Source: an uncultured Verrucomicrobiota bacterium
Lineage (GTDB): Bacteria > Verrucomicrobiota > Verrucomicrobiia > Limisphaerales > UBA1319
Length of the DNA: 43,331 nt
Assembly (NCBI GenBank): GCA_903845125.1
Contig: CAIMWS010000208.1
Coordinates: forward strand, 1-43,331
Direction: 5' to 3'
Part shown: positions 17,586-26,335 of the stretch, piece after piece
Numbering within the stretch: the stretch's first letter is position 1
How the letters are laid out: every line of letters begins with the position of its first letter
Program-made: the position numbers and the translations under genes
Notes under the pieces: generated by a model
The model's database searches: none
The model's input: the letters and a program-made list of their open reading frames with translations, nothing else
Told to the model about the DNA's origin: nothing

Positions 17586-19877
17586 TCAAAGGTCTTTGAC
17601 TTCGATCCAGGTTTGGAGCTGCTGGCCGGTGGCGGTGTCGGTGACGGCCAGCTCGTGGCGGCCCGGGGAGAGGATGGCACGGAAGCCGCCGTTGGTCTGA
17701 AGGCACGGCAAGGTCGCGCTTTGCCAGGCGAGGGGCCCCAGGCCGGTGGCCTGCAGCGGCAGGATGCGCCCGTGGTCCGGCAGGTCGGGATCCAGGAAAT
17801 ACCGGGTGCCCGGCAAGGGGGCAATCAGCTTGAGCCCTGAGGGCGCTGCCAGTGCCACCGCCTGGCCATTCAGGGAGCCGCCCGCGCCGGCCAGCCAGGA
17901 GCGGTATTCTTCCGGGAGGATCACCCGGCCTTGCGCATCGTAATCCCGGGCGGTTTGCGCCGCGGGCAGGTTGGACGCCAGGAATTTTTCCCGGACGGCC
18001 GCCGGATCGTCCTCACGGAGGAGCTTGCCGGTCCACGGGTGCACCGGTTGGGCCACCACCTGGGATGGGGTGGCATACCAGGAGGCGCCGAAATGGTCGC
18101 GCAGGTATTGGACCATCTCGTGCAGGATCGGCGCGGCTCCCGCCACCCCGGAAACCCCCTGCATGGGGGTGCCATCGAAATTGCCCACCCAGACGCCCAC
18201 GGTGAACTCGGGCGTAAAACCGACGGCCCAGTTATCGCGGAAATTGGAGCTGGTCCCGGTTTTGCACGCCACCGGAAAATCAAACCGCAGGTGGGAATCC
18301 AGGCCGAAGGCCAGGGCGCGGGCGGAATTGTCGCTGAGGATATCCGCCACGAGCCAGGCGGCCTGGGCATCGGCAATGCGGACCGGACGGCTGATGGGCG
18401 GCTCGTTTTTCAGCAGGCGATAAGGCCGGTATTCGCCCAGGCGCGCCAGGCAGGAGTAAGCGGTGACCAATTCCAGGAGGCGGGCCTCCGCGTTGCCGAT
18501 GGTCAGGCCCAGGCCGTAGAATTCGGGCGGCTGGGTGAGCGTCGTCAGGCCGGCCGCCTGGAGCAGGCTCATCAGCCGGGCCGGGCCGCCCGCGGCGGCC
18601 AGGACTTTGACGGCGGGGATATTGAGGGAATTGGCCAGCGCCAGCCGGTAGCGGACCGGGCCATGGCAGCGGCGGTCATAATTGACCGGGGTAAACACGC
18701 CGGTGGGCGTGGGAAAATCGGTGGGGATATCGGCCACCACCGTGGCCGGAGTGGCGCCCCGCTCCAGGGCGAGCAAATAGGTGAACGGCTTGAAGGTGGA
18801 TCCCGCCGAGCGGGGCGCCCAGGCGCCATTGACCTGCCCCCCCAGGGGGGCGAAGTAATCCTCCGAGCCTACCAGGCACCACACTTCCCCGGTGGCGTTC
18901 TCGAGGACGACCAGGGCGCCGTTGCCCGCGTGGTTCGGCCGCAGCCGCGCCAAGTCGGCTTGAAGCATTCGCTCCGCCTGGCGGTTGAGGCTCAAATCGA
19001 GCGTCGTCTGGACCCGCCCGCCCGTCGGTGCCAGGGAGGCTGTCGCTCCGCCCCGGAGCTGTTGGAGGAGATCGACAAAATGCGGTGCCTGGAAGGAACG
19101 GGACATGGAAGCCAATTGGATCGGCTCCCGCAAGGCCCGCTGGGAATCCGCCTCGCTAAGCCCGCCATTGGCGGCCATCCGGCCCAGGATCCACTGCTGG
19201 CGTTTCCGGGCTTTTTCGAAATAGAACCGGGGATTCAGGAAGGTGGGGCGCTGGGGCAAGCCGGCCAGGAACGCGGCCTGGGCCGGCGTGAGGGTGGCCA
19301 GGGGCTGGGCAAAATAATATTCCGCGGCGGAGGCGCAGCCGGCGCGCAGGTTGCCGTAATCGAGGCGGTTTAAATACTCGGTCAGGATCCGCTCCTTGGG
19401 CCATACCTGCTCCAGCCGCAAGGCCTGGGCGGCCTCGATGATTTTCGACCGCAGGTTGCGGGGCCGGGGCTGGGCCATCTTGACCAACTGCAGGGTGATG
19501 GTGGAACCACCGGAAACCACATGGCGATGCCGGAGCCAGCCCCAGGCGGCCCGGGTGTAGGCCCGCCAGTCAACGCCCGGATGCCTCCAGAACCGCTTGT
19601 CTTCGGCGGCCAGGGTGGCGGCCACGAGACAGGCGGGGATTTCCCGGTAGGATACCCAGCGCCCCCAGCGGCCGCCGGCTGCGGCAACTTCGCGCAAAGG
19701 CAACTCGTGGCGGTCCACAAACTCCCACCCGTCCGGCGGCGGTTGGAAAAGGGCGTGGGGCAAGGGGACCAACGGCAGGCAGGCCCAGGCCGCCAGCAGG
19801 CCAGCCGCCGCGCCCAAGCCCAGGCGTTTGCCCCAGGTGAGGATTCGCCGCCGGAATTGGGGGCTCAGGCGCCACAT
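17586..19877 (-). CDS. pbpC: Penicillin-binding protein 1C (bifunctional glycosyltransferase/transpeptidase)
   Basis: 763 residues from the ATG at 19877 (a GTG at 19925 would add 16). An N-terminal membrane anchor (GLGAAAGLLAAWACL) precedes the GT51 glycosyltransferase, with catalytic Glu in AAEDKRFWRHPG (E92) and GGSTITLQLVKMAQPRPRNL. The transpeptidase follows with SxxK in SAGSTFKP (S360, K363), SxN in SLN (417-419) and KTGTSSNFRDNWAVGF (K539). The C-terminal ~90 residues form the beta-sandwich BiPBP_C domain diagnostic of PBP1C (LIAPLPGTRYFLDPDLPDHG). It polymerises and cross-links peptidoglycan in the periplasm. The alpha-2-macroglobulin partner often encoded next to pbpC is absent; instead a TPR protein precedes it 62 bases upstream. 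Confidence 0.95.
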   Translation of the reverse strand: MWRLSPQFRRRILTWGKRLGLGAAAGLLAAWACLPLVPLPHALFQPPPDGWEFVDRHELPLREVAAAGGRWGRWVSYREIPACLVAATLAAEDKRFWRHPGVDWRAYTRAAWGWLRHRHVVSGGSTITLQLVKMAQPRPRNLRSKIIEAAQALRLEQVWPKERILTEYLNRLDYGNLRAGCASAAEYYFAQPLATLTPAQAAFLAGLPQRPTFLNPRFYFEKARKRQQWILGRMAANGGLSEADSQRALREPIQLASMSRSFQAPHFVDLLQQLRGGATASLAPTGGRVQTTLDLSLNRQAERMLQADLARLRPNHAGNGALVVLENATGEVWCLVGSEDYFAPLGGQVNGAWAPRSAGSTFKPFTYLLALERGATPATVVADIPTDFPTPTGVFTPVNYDRRCHGPVRYRLALANSLNIPAVKVLAAAGGPARLMSLLQAAGLTTLTQPPEFYGLGLTIGNAEARLLELVTAYSCLARLGEYRPYRLLKNEPPISRPVRIADAQAAWLVADILSDNSARALAFGLDSHLRFDFPVACKTGTSSNFRDNWAVGFTPEFTVGVWVGNFDGTPMQGVSGVAGAAPILHEMVQYLRDHFGASWYATPSQVVAQPVHPWTGKLLREDDPAAVREKFLASNLPAAQTARDYDAQGRVILPEEYRSWLAGAGGSLNGQAVALAAPSGLKLIAPLPGTRYFLDPDLPDHGRILPLQATGLGPLAWQSATLPCLQTNGGFRAILSPGRHELAVTDTATGQQLQTWIEVKDL

Positions 19878-19939
19878 GACGGAATCCGGAAGGCTGCCCA
19901 ACCGCAAGCGGTGATGCCCAGGCACGCCATGGCCACTGT

Positions 19940-21046
19940 TCAGGGATTGGTGGGGCCGTTTTTCTGCCTTTGCTGGATGGAGCTCAAAGCCTGGGCGGCG
20001 GCTTCCAATCCCGGCTTGAGACGCAAGGCCTCTTTGAACTCGGCCACCGCTTCCTCGGGGCGGTTGATGGCCTGCAACGACAGGCCCAGATTCTGATGGG
20101 CTTCCGCATACCCGGGACGGCGGCGGAGCGCCTCCTGGAAGGAGACGATGGACTGCTCCATCCGGCCCAGGCGGGCCTGCGCGGTGCCCAGGAAATTATA
20201 AGCCAGGGGCTGGGCGGGATCGATGCGGATCACCTCGCCGAATTCCCGCACCGCCTCCTCCAATTTCTGGTGGCTCAGGCAGGCGGTGCCCAGGTTGAAG
20301 TGGGCCTCCGCATAATCCGGCAGGTATTTGGCGGCCAGGGTGAAATGCTCCATCGCGGAATCGTCCTTGCCCAGCCGCATCAAGGCGATGCCGAGGTTGT
20401 TATGGGCGGAGGCGTGCTCCGGCAGCACCCGCAGGGCGGCCTCGAAATGCTGCACCGCTTCGTCCAACTTGTTTTGGGAAGCCAGCACATTACCCAGGTT
20501 GTTGTGGGCCTCGGCGTAATCCGGCATGAGCTTGAGCGCCTCGTGGTAATGCTTGATCGACTCCTCGATCCGCCCCAGGCGGGCGTTGGCAATCCCCAGG
20601 TTGAAATGGACGTCCTCGGAATCCGGGCTCATTTTCAGGGCCTGTTCGTAAAACTCCAAGGCCTCCGGCCATTTGCGCTGCTTGATGAACTCGTTCCCTT
20701 TCGTCATGGCCGAGTATAATTTCTCGTCCGCGGGTTGGTTAAGGGATTGCTTGAGGGAATCCCCCGCGCCCGCCGGATTGCCACCACCTGCTTTTCCCCT
20801 GGCCGCCTCCTCCGGCAGCTGCGCGGATACAAATTCAAAGTCCGACTTGCCGCCCGCCGCCGGGGCTCGCCGCGCCGGGACTGCTGGGTATTGAGGAACT
20901 TCCTTCACCGTCCGGGAACGGTGCCATTTGTAAGCCAGCCCCCCGGCAAACACCAAAACCACGAGGATGCCAGCGGTGAGGACAAAGGTCCGATCGCCGC
21001 CTCCACCCGGCGTTCCACCCGGGCGCGTTTTATTTCCAGAACTCAT
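19940..21046 (-). CDS. Membrane-anchored tetratricopeptide repeat protein
   Basis: 368 residues. The start at the ATG 21046 is preferred over an in-frame TTG at 21058. A Gly-rich cytoplasmic tail, one membrane helix (about 21-40, FVLTAGILVVLVFAGGLAY), a basic stop-transfer segment, a low-complexity linker, then seven or so TPR units from ~residue 110 to the end, each with the 34-residue signature (for example HFNLGIANARLGRIEESIKH, AHNNLGNVLASQNKLDEAVQ, AHQNLGLSLQAINRPEEAVA). TPRs are scaffolds for protein contacts. Because it is co-directional with and just upstream of pbpC, it may help assemble the cell-wall machinery; no enzymatic function is visible. Confidence 0.92.
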   Translation of the reverse strand: MSSGNKTRPGGTPGGGGDRTFVLTAGILVVLVFAGGLAYKWHRSRTVKEVPQYPAVPARRAPAAGGKSDFEFVSAQLPEEAARGKAGGGNPAGAGDSLKQSLNQPADEKLYSAMTKGNEFIKQRKWPEALEFYEQALKMSPDSEDVHFNLGIANARLGRIEESIKHYHEALKLMPDYAEAHNNLGNVLASQNKLDEAVQHFEAALRVLPEHASAHNNLGIALMRLGKDDSAMEHFTLAAKYLPDYAEAHFNLGTACLSHQKLEEAVREFGEVIRIDPAQPLAYNFLGTAQARLGRMEQSIVSFQEALRRRPGYAEAHQNLGLSLQAINRPEEAVAEFKEALRLKPGLEAAAQALSSIQQRQKNGPTNP

Positions 21047-21233
21047 ATTGCCAGCCAAACCAGCCAGCCGCCGGTTGCGAAAACCCCATGCCCGCCCATG
21101 CCTTGGAGCGCCGGGTCACGAGGGTGTTTCAGGCGGCCTTCCCGATTCACCATCAGCTTAAAATTTCGTGGGGAATTGGCAAATTCGAAATGCAGCCGTA
21201 GCCGGCGGCGGCTGGCGCCACGCCAGGCTTCAG

Positions 21234-21257
21234 CGGCCGGATTCCCCGGCCGTTTTT
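21234..21257 (+). terminator. Terminator-like hairpin facing the plus strand
   Basis: Stem CGGCCGG (21234-21240), loop ATTCC, stem CCGGCCG (21246-21252), then TTTTT. It is intrinsic-terminator-shaped for plus-strand transcripts, yet both flanking genes run minus. On the minus strand the stem has no U-tract, so for the pseudopilin message it would only be a 3' stem-loop 30 bases past the stop. Confidence 0.4.
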
Positions 21258-21282
21258 ACAGGTTATGGCCGGGGGCAGTGGA

Positions 21283-22236
21283 TTATTGCCAGGGGGCTGG
21301 CCCGCTATCCGGAGCGGAGGTGCGCTGGGCCATCCACCAGATGTCCTGGTTGTTGGCCACCGTGCCCCGGTGGAGCTTGCTGTAATCGGTGGTTTTCAAA
21401 TGCAAGCCTTTGGGGCCAACCGTGGTGGGATCGGTCCACTTATGGATTTCGGCGTGCCCATCCATGAAGGACAATGCGCCGGCATTATTATGGAAGGCAG
21501 CAGGATAATCCACCCACCCCTGGCTGGCCGTGTCAGCCATGCTGTTGGGCATGCGGAAGCCGAATCCGCCATCGTTGATGCTGGCGGGGTGTTCATCGAT
21601 GAAAACCCATATTTTCGAGGGTGAAGGGCTGGTGCAATCAGCTTCCTTGGCGTAAACCTTCCATTTGCCGCCGGGATTGGAGGTGGAGCCGCCCACCAAC
21701 CCGGAATCCAGCCAATAACCGAGCGTGGGGGTTTTGCCATCGTACCAGGTGCCGACCGCCTGGCTGGCGGATACGCTGCGGATGCGTTTGACCTGGCCCA
21801 CTTTGGCCACGTTCACCATGGTCCAATCCGCCGGGCAACGGTAGATGCCCACGTTCTTGGTGTACGGGCCGAGCACCGCGGTTTTTGGATCCAGCAAGGT
21901 TTGAACATCCCAATTGGAAGGATTATTCCCGTCAAAATCCACGGTTCCTTTGACCCATCCGTCGTTGCCGTAAGTGTTCAGGAAAAAAACGCCGTTGAAG
22001 CTGTCGGCATACAGCTTGAAGGCCAGCAGGAGCTGCTTCATGTTGTTCAGGCATTGAACCCCCTGGGCCTTGACTTTGGCTTTGCCGAGCGCCGGCAGCA
22101 GCATGCTGGCCAGGATGGCGATGATCGCAATCACCACCAGCAATTCGATCAAGGTGAAACCGGGCGGCTTGGCCGTTGGCCGGTCCACCGGGCCAGGCGC
22201 TGCGGCCGCCAAGGAAAAATGGCTGACAAAGGGCAT
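21283..22236 (-). CDS. Type II secretion-like pseudopilin with H-X9-DG motif
   Basis: 317 residues from the ATG at 22236 (longer in-frame starts run into the promoter). A leader ending KPPG is followed by the prepilin cleavage/methylation motif [20 protein letters not shown] (cleavage after G26, Glu at mature position 5), one hydrophobic helix that also packs the pseudopilus. The globular region ends with [12 protein letters not shown], the H-X9-DG signature of the processing-associated pilin families abundant in Planctomycetes and Verrucomicrobia. Those genomes carry many copies, and their individual roles (secretion, surface structures) are mostly unknown. It is a single gene, divergent from the SUI1 factor. 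Confidence 0.93.
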   Translation of the reverse strand: MPFVSHFSLAAAAPGPVDRPTAKPPGFTLIELLVVIAIIAILASMLLPALGKAKVKAQGVQCLNNMKQLLLAFKLYADSFNGVFFLNTYGNDGWVKGTVDFDGNNPSNWDVQTLLDPKTAVLGPYTKNVGIYRCPADWTMVNVAKVGQVKRIRSVSASQAVGTWYDGKTPTLGYWLDSGLVGGSTSNPGGKWKVYAKEADCTSPSPSKIWVFIDEHPASINDGGFGFRMPNSMADTASQGWVDYPAAFHNNAGALSFMDGHAEIHKWTDPTTVGPKGLHLKTTDYSKLHRGTVANNQDIWWMAQRTSAPDSGPAPWQ

Positions 22237-22266
22237 AAAGGCTTTTTCTTCTTGGTATCTGACTGG

Positions 22267-22294
22267 AATATAAATCCCCCATCGAAAATGTAAA
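22267..22294 (-). promoter_or_regulatory. Candidate sigma-70-type promoter of the pseudopilin gene
   Basis: Read on the minus strand: TTTACA (22294-22289), 16-base spacer, TATATT (22272-22267), each five of six to consensus. The predicted start near 22260 leaves a ~24-base leader containing AAGAAGAAAAAG before the ATG at 22236. Confidence 0.5.
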
Positions 22295-22356
22295 GTCGAT
22301 TCCGGAAAAGGCCGATATGCGGTGGCAAACCTGGGCAAAAGGTTTAAATTGATGGT

Positions 22357-22758
22357 GTGAGCAGCAAAAAGCGCAACGTCACCGTCAACGGCGGCACCTT
22401 TGGGCAGCCGTTATCGGCCGCTTTCGAGAAACTGCCTGCACTCCCAGCCCTGGCCGGGCCAGGCGGCACGGATCCAGAACAATCCCCTCCCTGTCCCCCA
22501 CCCCCTGTGAAAAACCGCGGGCGCGTGGACATTTTGCGCCAGACAGCCCACCGGGGCGGGAAAACCGTGACGGTGGTGGCCAACTTTGTGGGGATCGGCT
22601 TGGAGGAAAAGCAACGCCTGGCCAAACAGATGCAGAAAGCGTGTGGAACTGGCGGCACCGTGAAGGAGGGCCGCATCGAAATCCAGGGGGATAAACGGGA
22701 AGCGGTAGCTCGCATCCTGACAGAAGCCGGCTTCCGGCCGGTGTTCGCGGGCGGCTAA
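22357..22758 (+). CDS. SUI1/eIF1-family translation factor (YciH-like)
   Basis: 133 residues, starting at a GTG (no in-frame ATG is available; the nearby ATG is out of frame). The N-terminal ~50 residues are Pro-rich and variable. The C-terminal domain, from [20 protein letters not shown] through [20 protein letters not shown] to the end ([20 protein letters not shown]), is the SUI1 fold. Eukaryotic and archaeal eIF1 monitors start-codon selection on the small ribosomal subunit; bacterial YciH-type proteins bind the 30S subunit and influence initiation fidelity. It appears monocistronic, 136 bases before the NfeD gene on the same strand. Confidence 0.92.
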   Translation: MSSKKRNVTVNGGTFGQPLSAAFEKLPALPALAGPGGTDPEQSPPCPPPPVKNRGRVDILRQTAHRGGKTVTVVANFVGIGLEEKQRLAKQMQKACGTGGTVKEGRIEIQGDKREAVARILTEAGFRPVFAGG

Positions 22759-22893
22759 CCTGTTGAAAGGTAACTCCCGCTGAACGGCCAGGCGCTGGGC
22801 CGGGAGATGGGGTAAGGGGCCGGCGCCGGCGAATCAGGGTTTGGCCTTGGAGGATGGCTTGCGAAGCGGTTTAGAATCAGATAGGTTTTCAAT

Positions 22894-24294
22894 ATGAGAT
22901 CGTTTTTGGGCATTATCGCGGTGCTGGTTCTTGGTGGGGCAATCGTCCGGGGGGAATCAGATAATCCCCCCAAAAAGCCCACTGTATATATCCTGCCGAT
23001 CCGCGAGGATATCAGCCCACCGCTGGTTTACCTGGTGCGGCGCGGCGTCAAGGAGGCCATGGAAGCCAAGGCGGATTTGCTGGTCTTGGATATGGAAACC
23101 AATGGCGGCCGGGTGGACGTGACCGAGGAAATCATCGGGATCCTGGGCCAATTCAAAGGCAAAACCGCCACTTATGTGAACCGCAAAGCCTTCTCGGCGG
23201 GTGCCTTCATCGCCGTGGCCACCCAAAAGATTTACATGTCCCCCCAGAGCGTGATCGGCGCGGCGGCCCCCATCATCATGACCCCCGGCGGCGGCGTGGA
23301 AAAACCTTCCGAAACGCTGGATGCTAAAATGACCTCCGGCATCAGCGCCTTGGTGCGGGCATCGGCGGAGAAAAACGGCCACAACACGGATGTGGTGGAG
23401 GCTATGATCGACAAAAACAAGGAGCTGAAAATGGATGGCCAACTGCTGAACGAAAAAGGCCGCATCCTCACCCTGACCAACCAGGAAGCCGAGCGCAAAT
23501 ACGGCCAACCCCCGAAACCGCTCTTGTCGCTGGGCACTTTTGAAACCCTGGACTCGCTCCTGGTCGACCTGGGTTACGATTCCGGCTTGAAAGTCCGGGT
23601 GGCCCCCACCGGCGCCGAGCGGTTGGCGTTTTGGATCAATTTTATCAGTCCGGTCCTGCTCATCATTGGGATGGTGGGACTATACATCGAATTCAAAACC
23701 CCCGGTTTTGGGTTTCCGGGAGTGGTGGGTATTCTGGCCTTTGCCCTTTACTTCCTCGGCGGATACGTCGGCGGCCTCGCTGGCTTGGAATGGGCGGCGT
23801 TCTTCCTGCTGGGATTGGCGCTGTTGGTCGCCGAGTTCTTTTTCCTGCCCGGCACGCTCTTCCTCGGGTTTTTGGGGGTGATGCTGATGATCGCTTCCAT
23901 CCTGATGGCGGGAGTGGATATTTACCCGGGTATGCCCGCCTGGCCCGGCCTGCCCCAACTGCGAGTGCCCTTGACCGAATTCGCCGTGGCCGTGATCGGC
24001 ACCGGGGTGATCGCCTGGCTCTTGAGGCTATGGCTGCCCAACACGGTTTTTTATCATACTCTGGTCTCTCAGGCTGCCAGCGGAGTGGAATCCATAGCCG
24101 CCCAGGCCCAGATGCAAGCCGCCCAAAAAGGATGGGTGGGCACTGCTCTATCCACTTTGCGGCCCAGTGGCAAAGCCCAATTCGGCGAGGAGATCATCGA
24201 TGTGATCACCCAGGGCGAACTCCTTGAAAAAGGCCGCCGGGTGAAGATCATTGGCCACAGTGCCAACTCCGCCATCGTAGAAGAGTCTGACTAG
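22894..24294 (+). CDS. NfeD-family membrane-bound ClpP-class serine protease
   Basis: 466 residues. A signal peptide (RSFLGIIAVLVLGGAIVRG) leads into a ClpP-like periplasmic protease: DLLVLDMETNGGRVD, nucleophile S101 in RKAFSAGAFIA, and a candidate general-base lysine K145 (TLDAKMTSGI) ~44 residues later, as in the Ser-Lys dyad of archaeal PH1510. Then come four to five membrane helices (about residues 245-390) and a soluble C-terminal OB-fold (GWVGTALSTLRPSGKAQFGE through VKIIGHSANSAIVEES). This is the long NfeD architecture. Members usually pair with a stomatin/SPFH gene and take part in membrane quality control, but no such partner is adjacent here. Confidence 0.94.
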   Translation: MRSFLGIIAVLVLGGAIVRGESDNPPKKPTVYILPIREDISPPLVYLVRRGVKEAMEAKADLLVLDMETNGGRVDVTEEIIGILGQFKGKTATYVNRKAFSAGAFIAVATQKIYMSPQSVIGAAAPIIMTPGGGVEKPSETLDAKMTSGISALVRASAEKNGHNTDVVEAMIDKNKELKMDGQLLNEKGRILTLTNQEAERKYGQPPKPLLSLGTFETLDSLLVDLGYDSGLKVRVAPTGAERLAFWINFISPVLLIIGMVGLYIEFKTPGFGFPGVVGILAFALYFLGGYVGGLAGLEWAAFFLLGLALLVAEFFFLPGTLFLGFLGVMLMIASILMAGVDIYPGMPAWPGLPQLRVPLTEFAVAVIGTGVIAWLLRLWLPNTVFYHTLVSQAASGVESIAAQAQMQAAQKGWVGTALSTLRPSGKAQFGEEIIDVITQGELLEKGRRVKIIGHSANSAIVEESD

Positions 24295-24504
24295 TGCGCC
24301 GCCACCAGGGAACGGCATCAACTGCGATTTTTGTTCATCTGCCTTGCTTTGGAAGTAGGGAGAAAAGTGGTGGCGCCGGAGATGCTTGCGCAAGGCAAGG
24401 AGTGCGTCGCGGGCTTATCCAGACCAAGCCTGAAAGCGTTGAATAACGAATGCCTTGCCCCAAAAGATCCATCCCGCACGGCCGGGCCAATTGCTTGAAC
24501 GCGG

Positions 24505-25017
24505 TTAAGGCGTGTTGGTAACTGGCGGAGTGTTGGTAACTGGCCGCTGCGCCGGGTTGTTGGACCATCCGCCAAATGGGCGAAAATCCGAGGGACGGCG
24601 GTGTTCACGCTTGGAATTATCACGGGAAGCTGGATCGTCCGGTTTGCGGCGGCCGCGTTGTTTGTTTAATTCGTCCAACTTCGTCCGCTGCTCCTCGGTC
24701 AGGATTTCCCGAACCCGTTCCCGGGTTTTGCGCATTTCGCCTTGGGCTTTGGGATTCACCTCCTGCCAGAGAACCTTCATGCGTTCATGGCTTTCGCGGT
24801 AAATCCCTTCGATTTGCTGGCGCTGTTGTTCGGTCAGGTTCAACTGTTTGGCCATCCAGTTCAAGTGCTCCATGCGCTGATTCAAGCCAAAATCCTGGGA
24901 AAAATTACGCCGGGGACTTTCCTTTTCCGGGGTGGTGAGCTTCATCACCATGCCCCCAGTAAGGATGCCGGCGGCGAAAATGACCAAGGCGGCCAGGATT
25001 GGGTACCAGGTTTTCAC
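24505..25017 (-). CDS. Spy/CpxP-like periplasmic sensor or chaperone
   Basis: 170 residues with a GTG start four bases after the anti-sigma stop. An N-terminal membrane anchor (ILAALVIFAAGILTGGMVM) is followed by an all-helical region with two LTxxQ motifs (LTEQQ at 61-65, LTEEQ at 107-111), the hallmark of the Spy/CpxP/CnrX fold. Possible metal ligands include H51, H77 and nearby Glu and Met residues, but metal binding is not proven. The tail is Arg/Lys/Asp-rich and ends in a repeated VTNTP encoded by two copies of an 18-base unit (24512 and 24530). In third position after an ECF sigma and an anti-sigma gene, it probably senses envelope stress or metal. Confidence 0.85.
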   Translation of the reverse strand: MKTWYPILAALVIFAAGILTGGMVMKLTTPEKESPRRNFSQDFGLNQRMEHLNWMAKQLNLTEQQRQQIEGIYRESHERMKVLWQEVNPKAQGEMRKTRERVREILTEEQRTKLDELNKQRGRRKPDDPASRDNSKREHRRPSDFRPFGGWSNNPAQRPVTNTPPVTNTP

Positions 25018-25021
25018 CTTT

Positions 25022-25330
25022 TCACCAATTCTCTTCCGGATTATGAAAAGCAGCCAGCAAATGGTTTTCCACTTCCGAATCCACGGAATCGAGGTTGATA
25101 TCCCGGTTGGCTGGATAAAGCCAGGCCCACGTGGAAAGCAGCAGGGTCAATCCCAGGCACGGGGCTACCGCACGCCAGAGCACGGCTGTCCAAAGATCCC
25201 AGGCATCCGGAACGGGTTGGGAGCGCAGGCCGGCCATGATGCGCTTTTCAAAGGCGAGCGGCACCTTGTCGGAGGGCGGATTGGCCCGCGCAGCAGCGAT
25301 TAATCTTCGATTCAGTTCATCCAGTTCCAT
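25022..25330 (-). CDS. Small single-span membrane protein, probable anti-sigma factor
   Basis: 102 residues. The cytoplasmic N-terminal half (MELDELNRRLIAAARANPPS) is helical and charged, like anti-sigma domains that clamp ECF factors. One membrane helix lies at about 47-72 (WTAVLWRAVAPCLGLTLLLS), and a ~30-residue periplasmic tail follows. It has no zinc-binding HxxxCxxC motif. The assignment rests mainly on position: 43 bases after an ECF sigma gene and immediately before a Spy-like sensor, the arrangement of CnrY in CnrYXH-type systems. Confidence 0.75.
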   Translation of the reverse strand: MELDELNRRLIAAARANPPSDKVPLAFEKRIMAGLRSQPVPDAWDLWTAVLWRAVAPCLGLTLLLSTWAWLYPANRDINLDSVDSEVENHLLAAFHNPEENW

Positions 25331-25373
25331 AAGGCCACCATATAATATCCAGACGGGTGTATAAAAACGCCGG

Positions 25374-25946
25374 TTACAATTTACGTGAGTGCATAAGCCG
25401 TTCCAGAAATTTTCTCATTTCGCGCCGGGCCCGGAATGCCCTCACTTTGACCAACGAAACCGACCAACCCGTCAATTGGGAGATTTCTTTGACGGGTCGC
25501 TCCTCAATTTCCAGCAGGGTGATGACCAACCGGGATTCGGGTGACAGGTGTTGCAAAGCCCTTTCCACCAATTCCTTTGCCGCCAGGGCTGACTCATTGG
25601 AATCAGGCTGGCCGGCTGCAAGATGCTCCATCAGGGCCACATCATCCTCGGTGATATCCGCGAGGGCAAATTCCCGTGATTTCTTCCGGAGGCGAAGGAA
25701 ATCGTAGCAGACGCGCACGGCCAGACGCATGAGCCAGTGTTCAAAGGGGGCCTCTGCGCGGAAGGTGTCCAGTTTTTGGAAAGCCTTCACAAATACCTCC
25801 TGCACAATATCCTGGGCTTCGGCCTCAGACTTGGCGTAACGGCGCGCAGTGGCAAAAATCCGGGGCTGGTAATGGAGCAGCAAGGGTTCAAAGGCGTCGA
25901 GACTACCGCTTAAAACCGCTTTGATTAATTCCGCCTCATTGTCCAT
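25374..25946 (-). CDS. ECF (RpoE-like) RNA polymerase sigma factor
   Basis: 190 residues. Sigma region 2 at about 6-90 contains EAQDIVQEVFVKAFQKLDTF and FEHWLMRLAVRVCYDFLR (-10 recognition and core binding). A ~35-residue acidic linker follows, and region 4 at about 125-180 has HLSPESRLVITLLEIEERPV and KEISQLTGWSVSLVKVRAFR (-35 recognition helix-turn-helix). It directs RNA polymerase to stress promoters when released by its anti-sigma factor, which is probably the next gene. I found no obvious autoregulated promoter motif upstream. Confidence 0.95.
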   Translation of the reverse strand: MDNEAELIKAVLSGSLDAFEPLLLHYQPRIFATARRYAKSEAEAQDIVQEVFVKAFQKLDTFRAEAPFEHWLMRLAVRVCYDFLRLRKKSREFALADITEDDVALMEHLAAGQPDSNESALAAKELVERALQHLSPESRLVITLLEIEERPVKEISQLTGWSVSLVKVRAFRARREMRKFLERLMHSRKL

Positions 25947-26030
25947 ACGCAGAGTGAATGGCGAAATACCACATCGTGCTGGTCAGGCCGGATCGCTATG
26001 CCGCAGAAGGCAACCTCCGTCCCCAGGCGG

Positions 26031-26288
26031 TCACTGCGACCGGGTTACTTTCAGCAGGCGCTCAAAATCGTCAGAAAATTTATGGATTTCGTTGGTTATC
26101 TTTTGAGGTTGCTCAATGAGGGTGTTTAAAACCCGGCTCAGCATTTCCGGTTTCCGAAGGGCGATTTCCGCAGCGGCCGTGATCATGGAAAGATGGTTGT
26201 TCACGTTGTGCCTCATATCGGACAATTTCCGATTCAATTCCTCAATTTGATCCGGATTCAATGCAACCGGTTGTTCTGGCAGAGCCAT
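26031..26288 (-). CDS. Small histidine-kinase DHp-like protein
   Basis: 85 residues, ATG at 26288. Two predicted amphipathic helices flank an H-box-like motif, LSDMRHNVNNHLSMITAAAE, which resembles the LRHDINNxLxxI phosphoacceptor helix of histidine kinases or Spo0B-type phosphotransferases. There is no ATPase domain, so on its own it could only accept or relay a phosphate, or bind a receiver. It lies 84 bases upstream of the ECF sigma gene on the same strand and could be co-transcribed. I do not recognise a named family; function is open. Confidence 0.65.
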   Translation of the reverse strand: MALPEQPVALNPDQIEELNRKLSDMRHNVNNHLSMITAAAEIALRKPEMLSRVLNTLIEQPQKITNEIHKFSDDFERLLKVTRSQ

Positions 26289-26335
26289 GAGACTAACTTA
26301 ACAATTCCTGCCATCCCATGGCAATACTCTAACTG

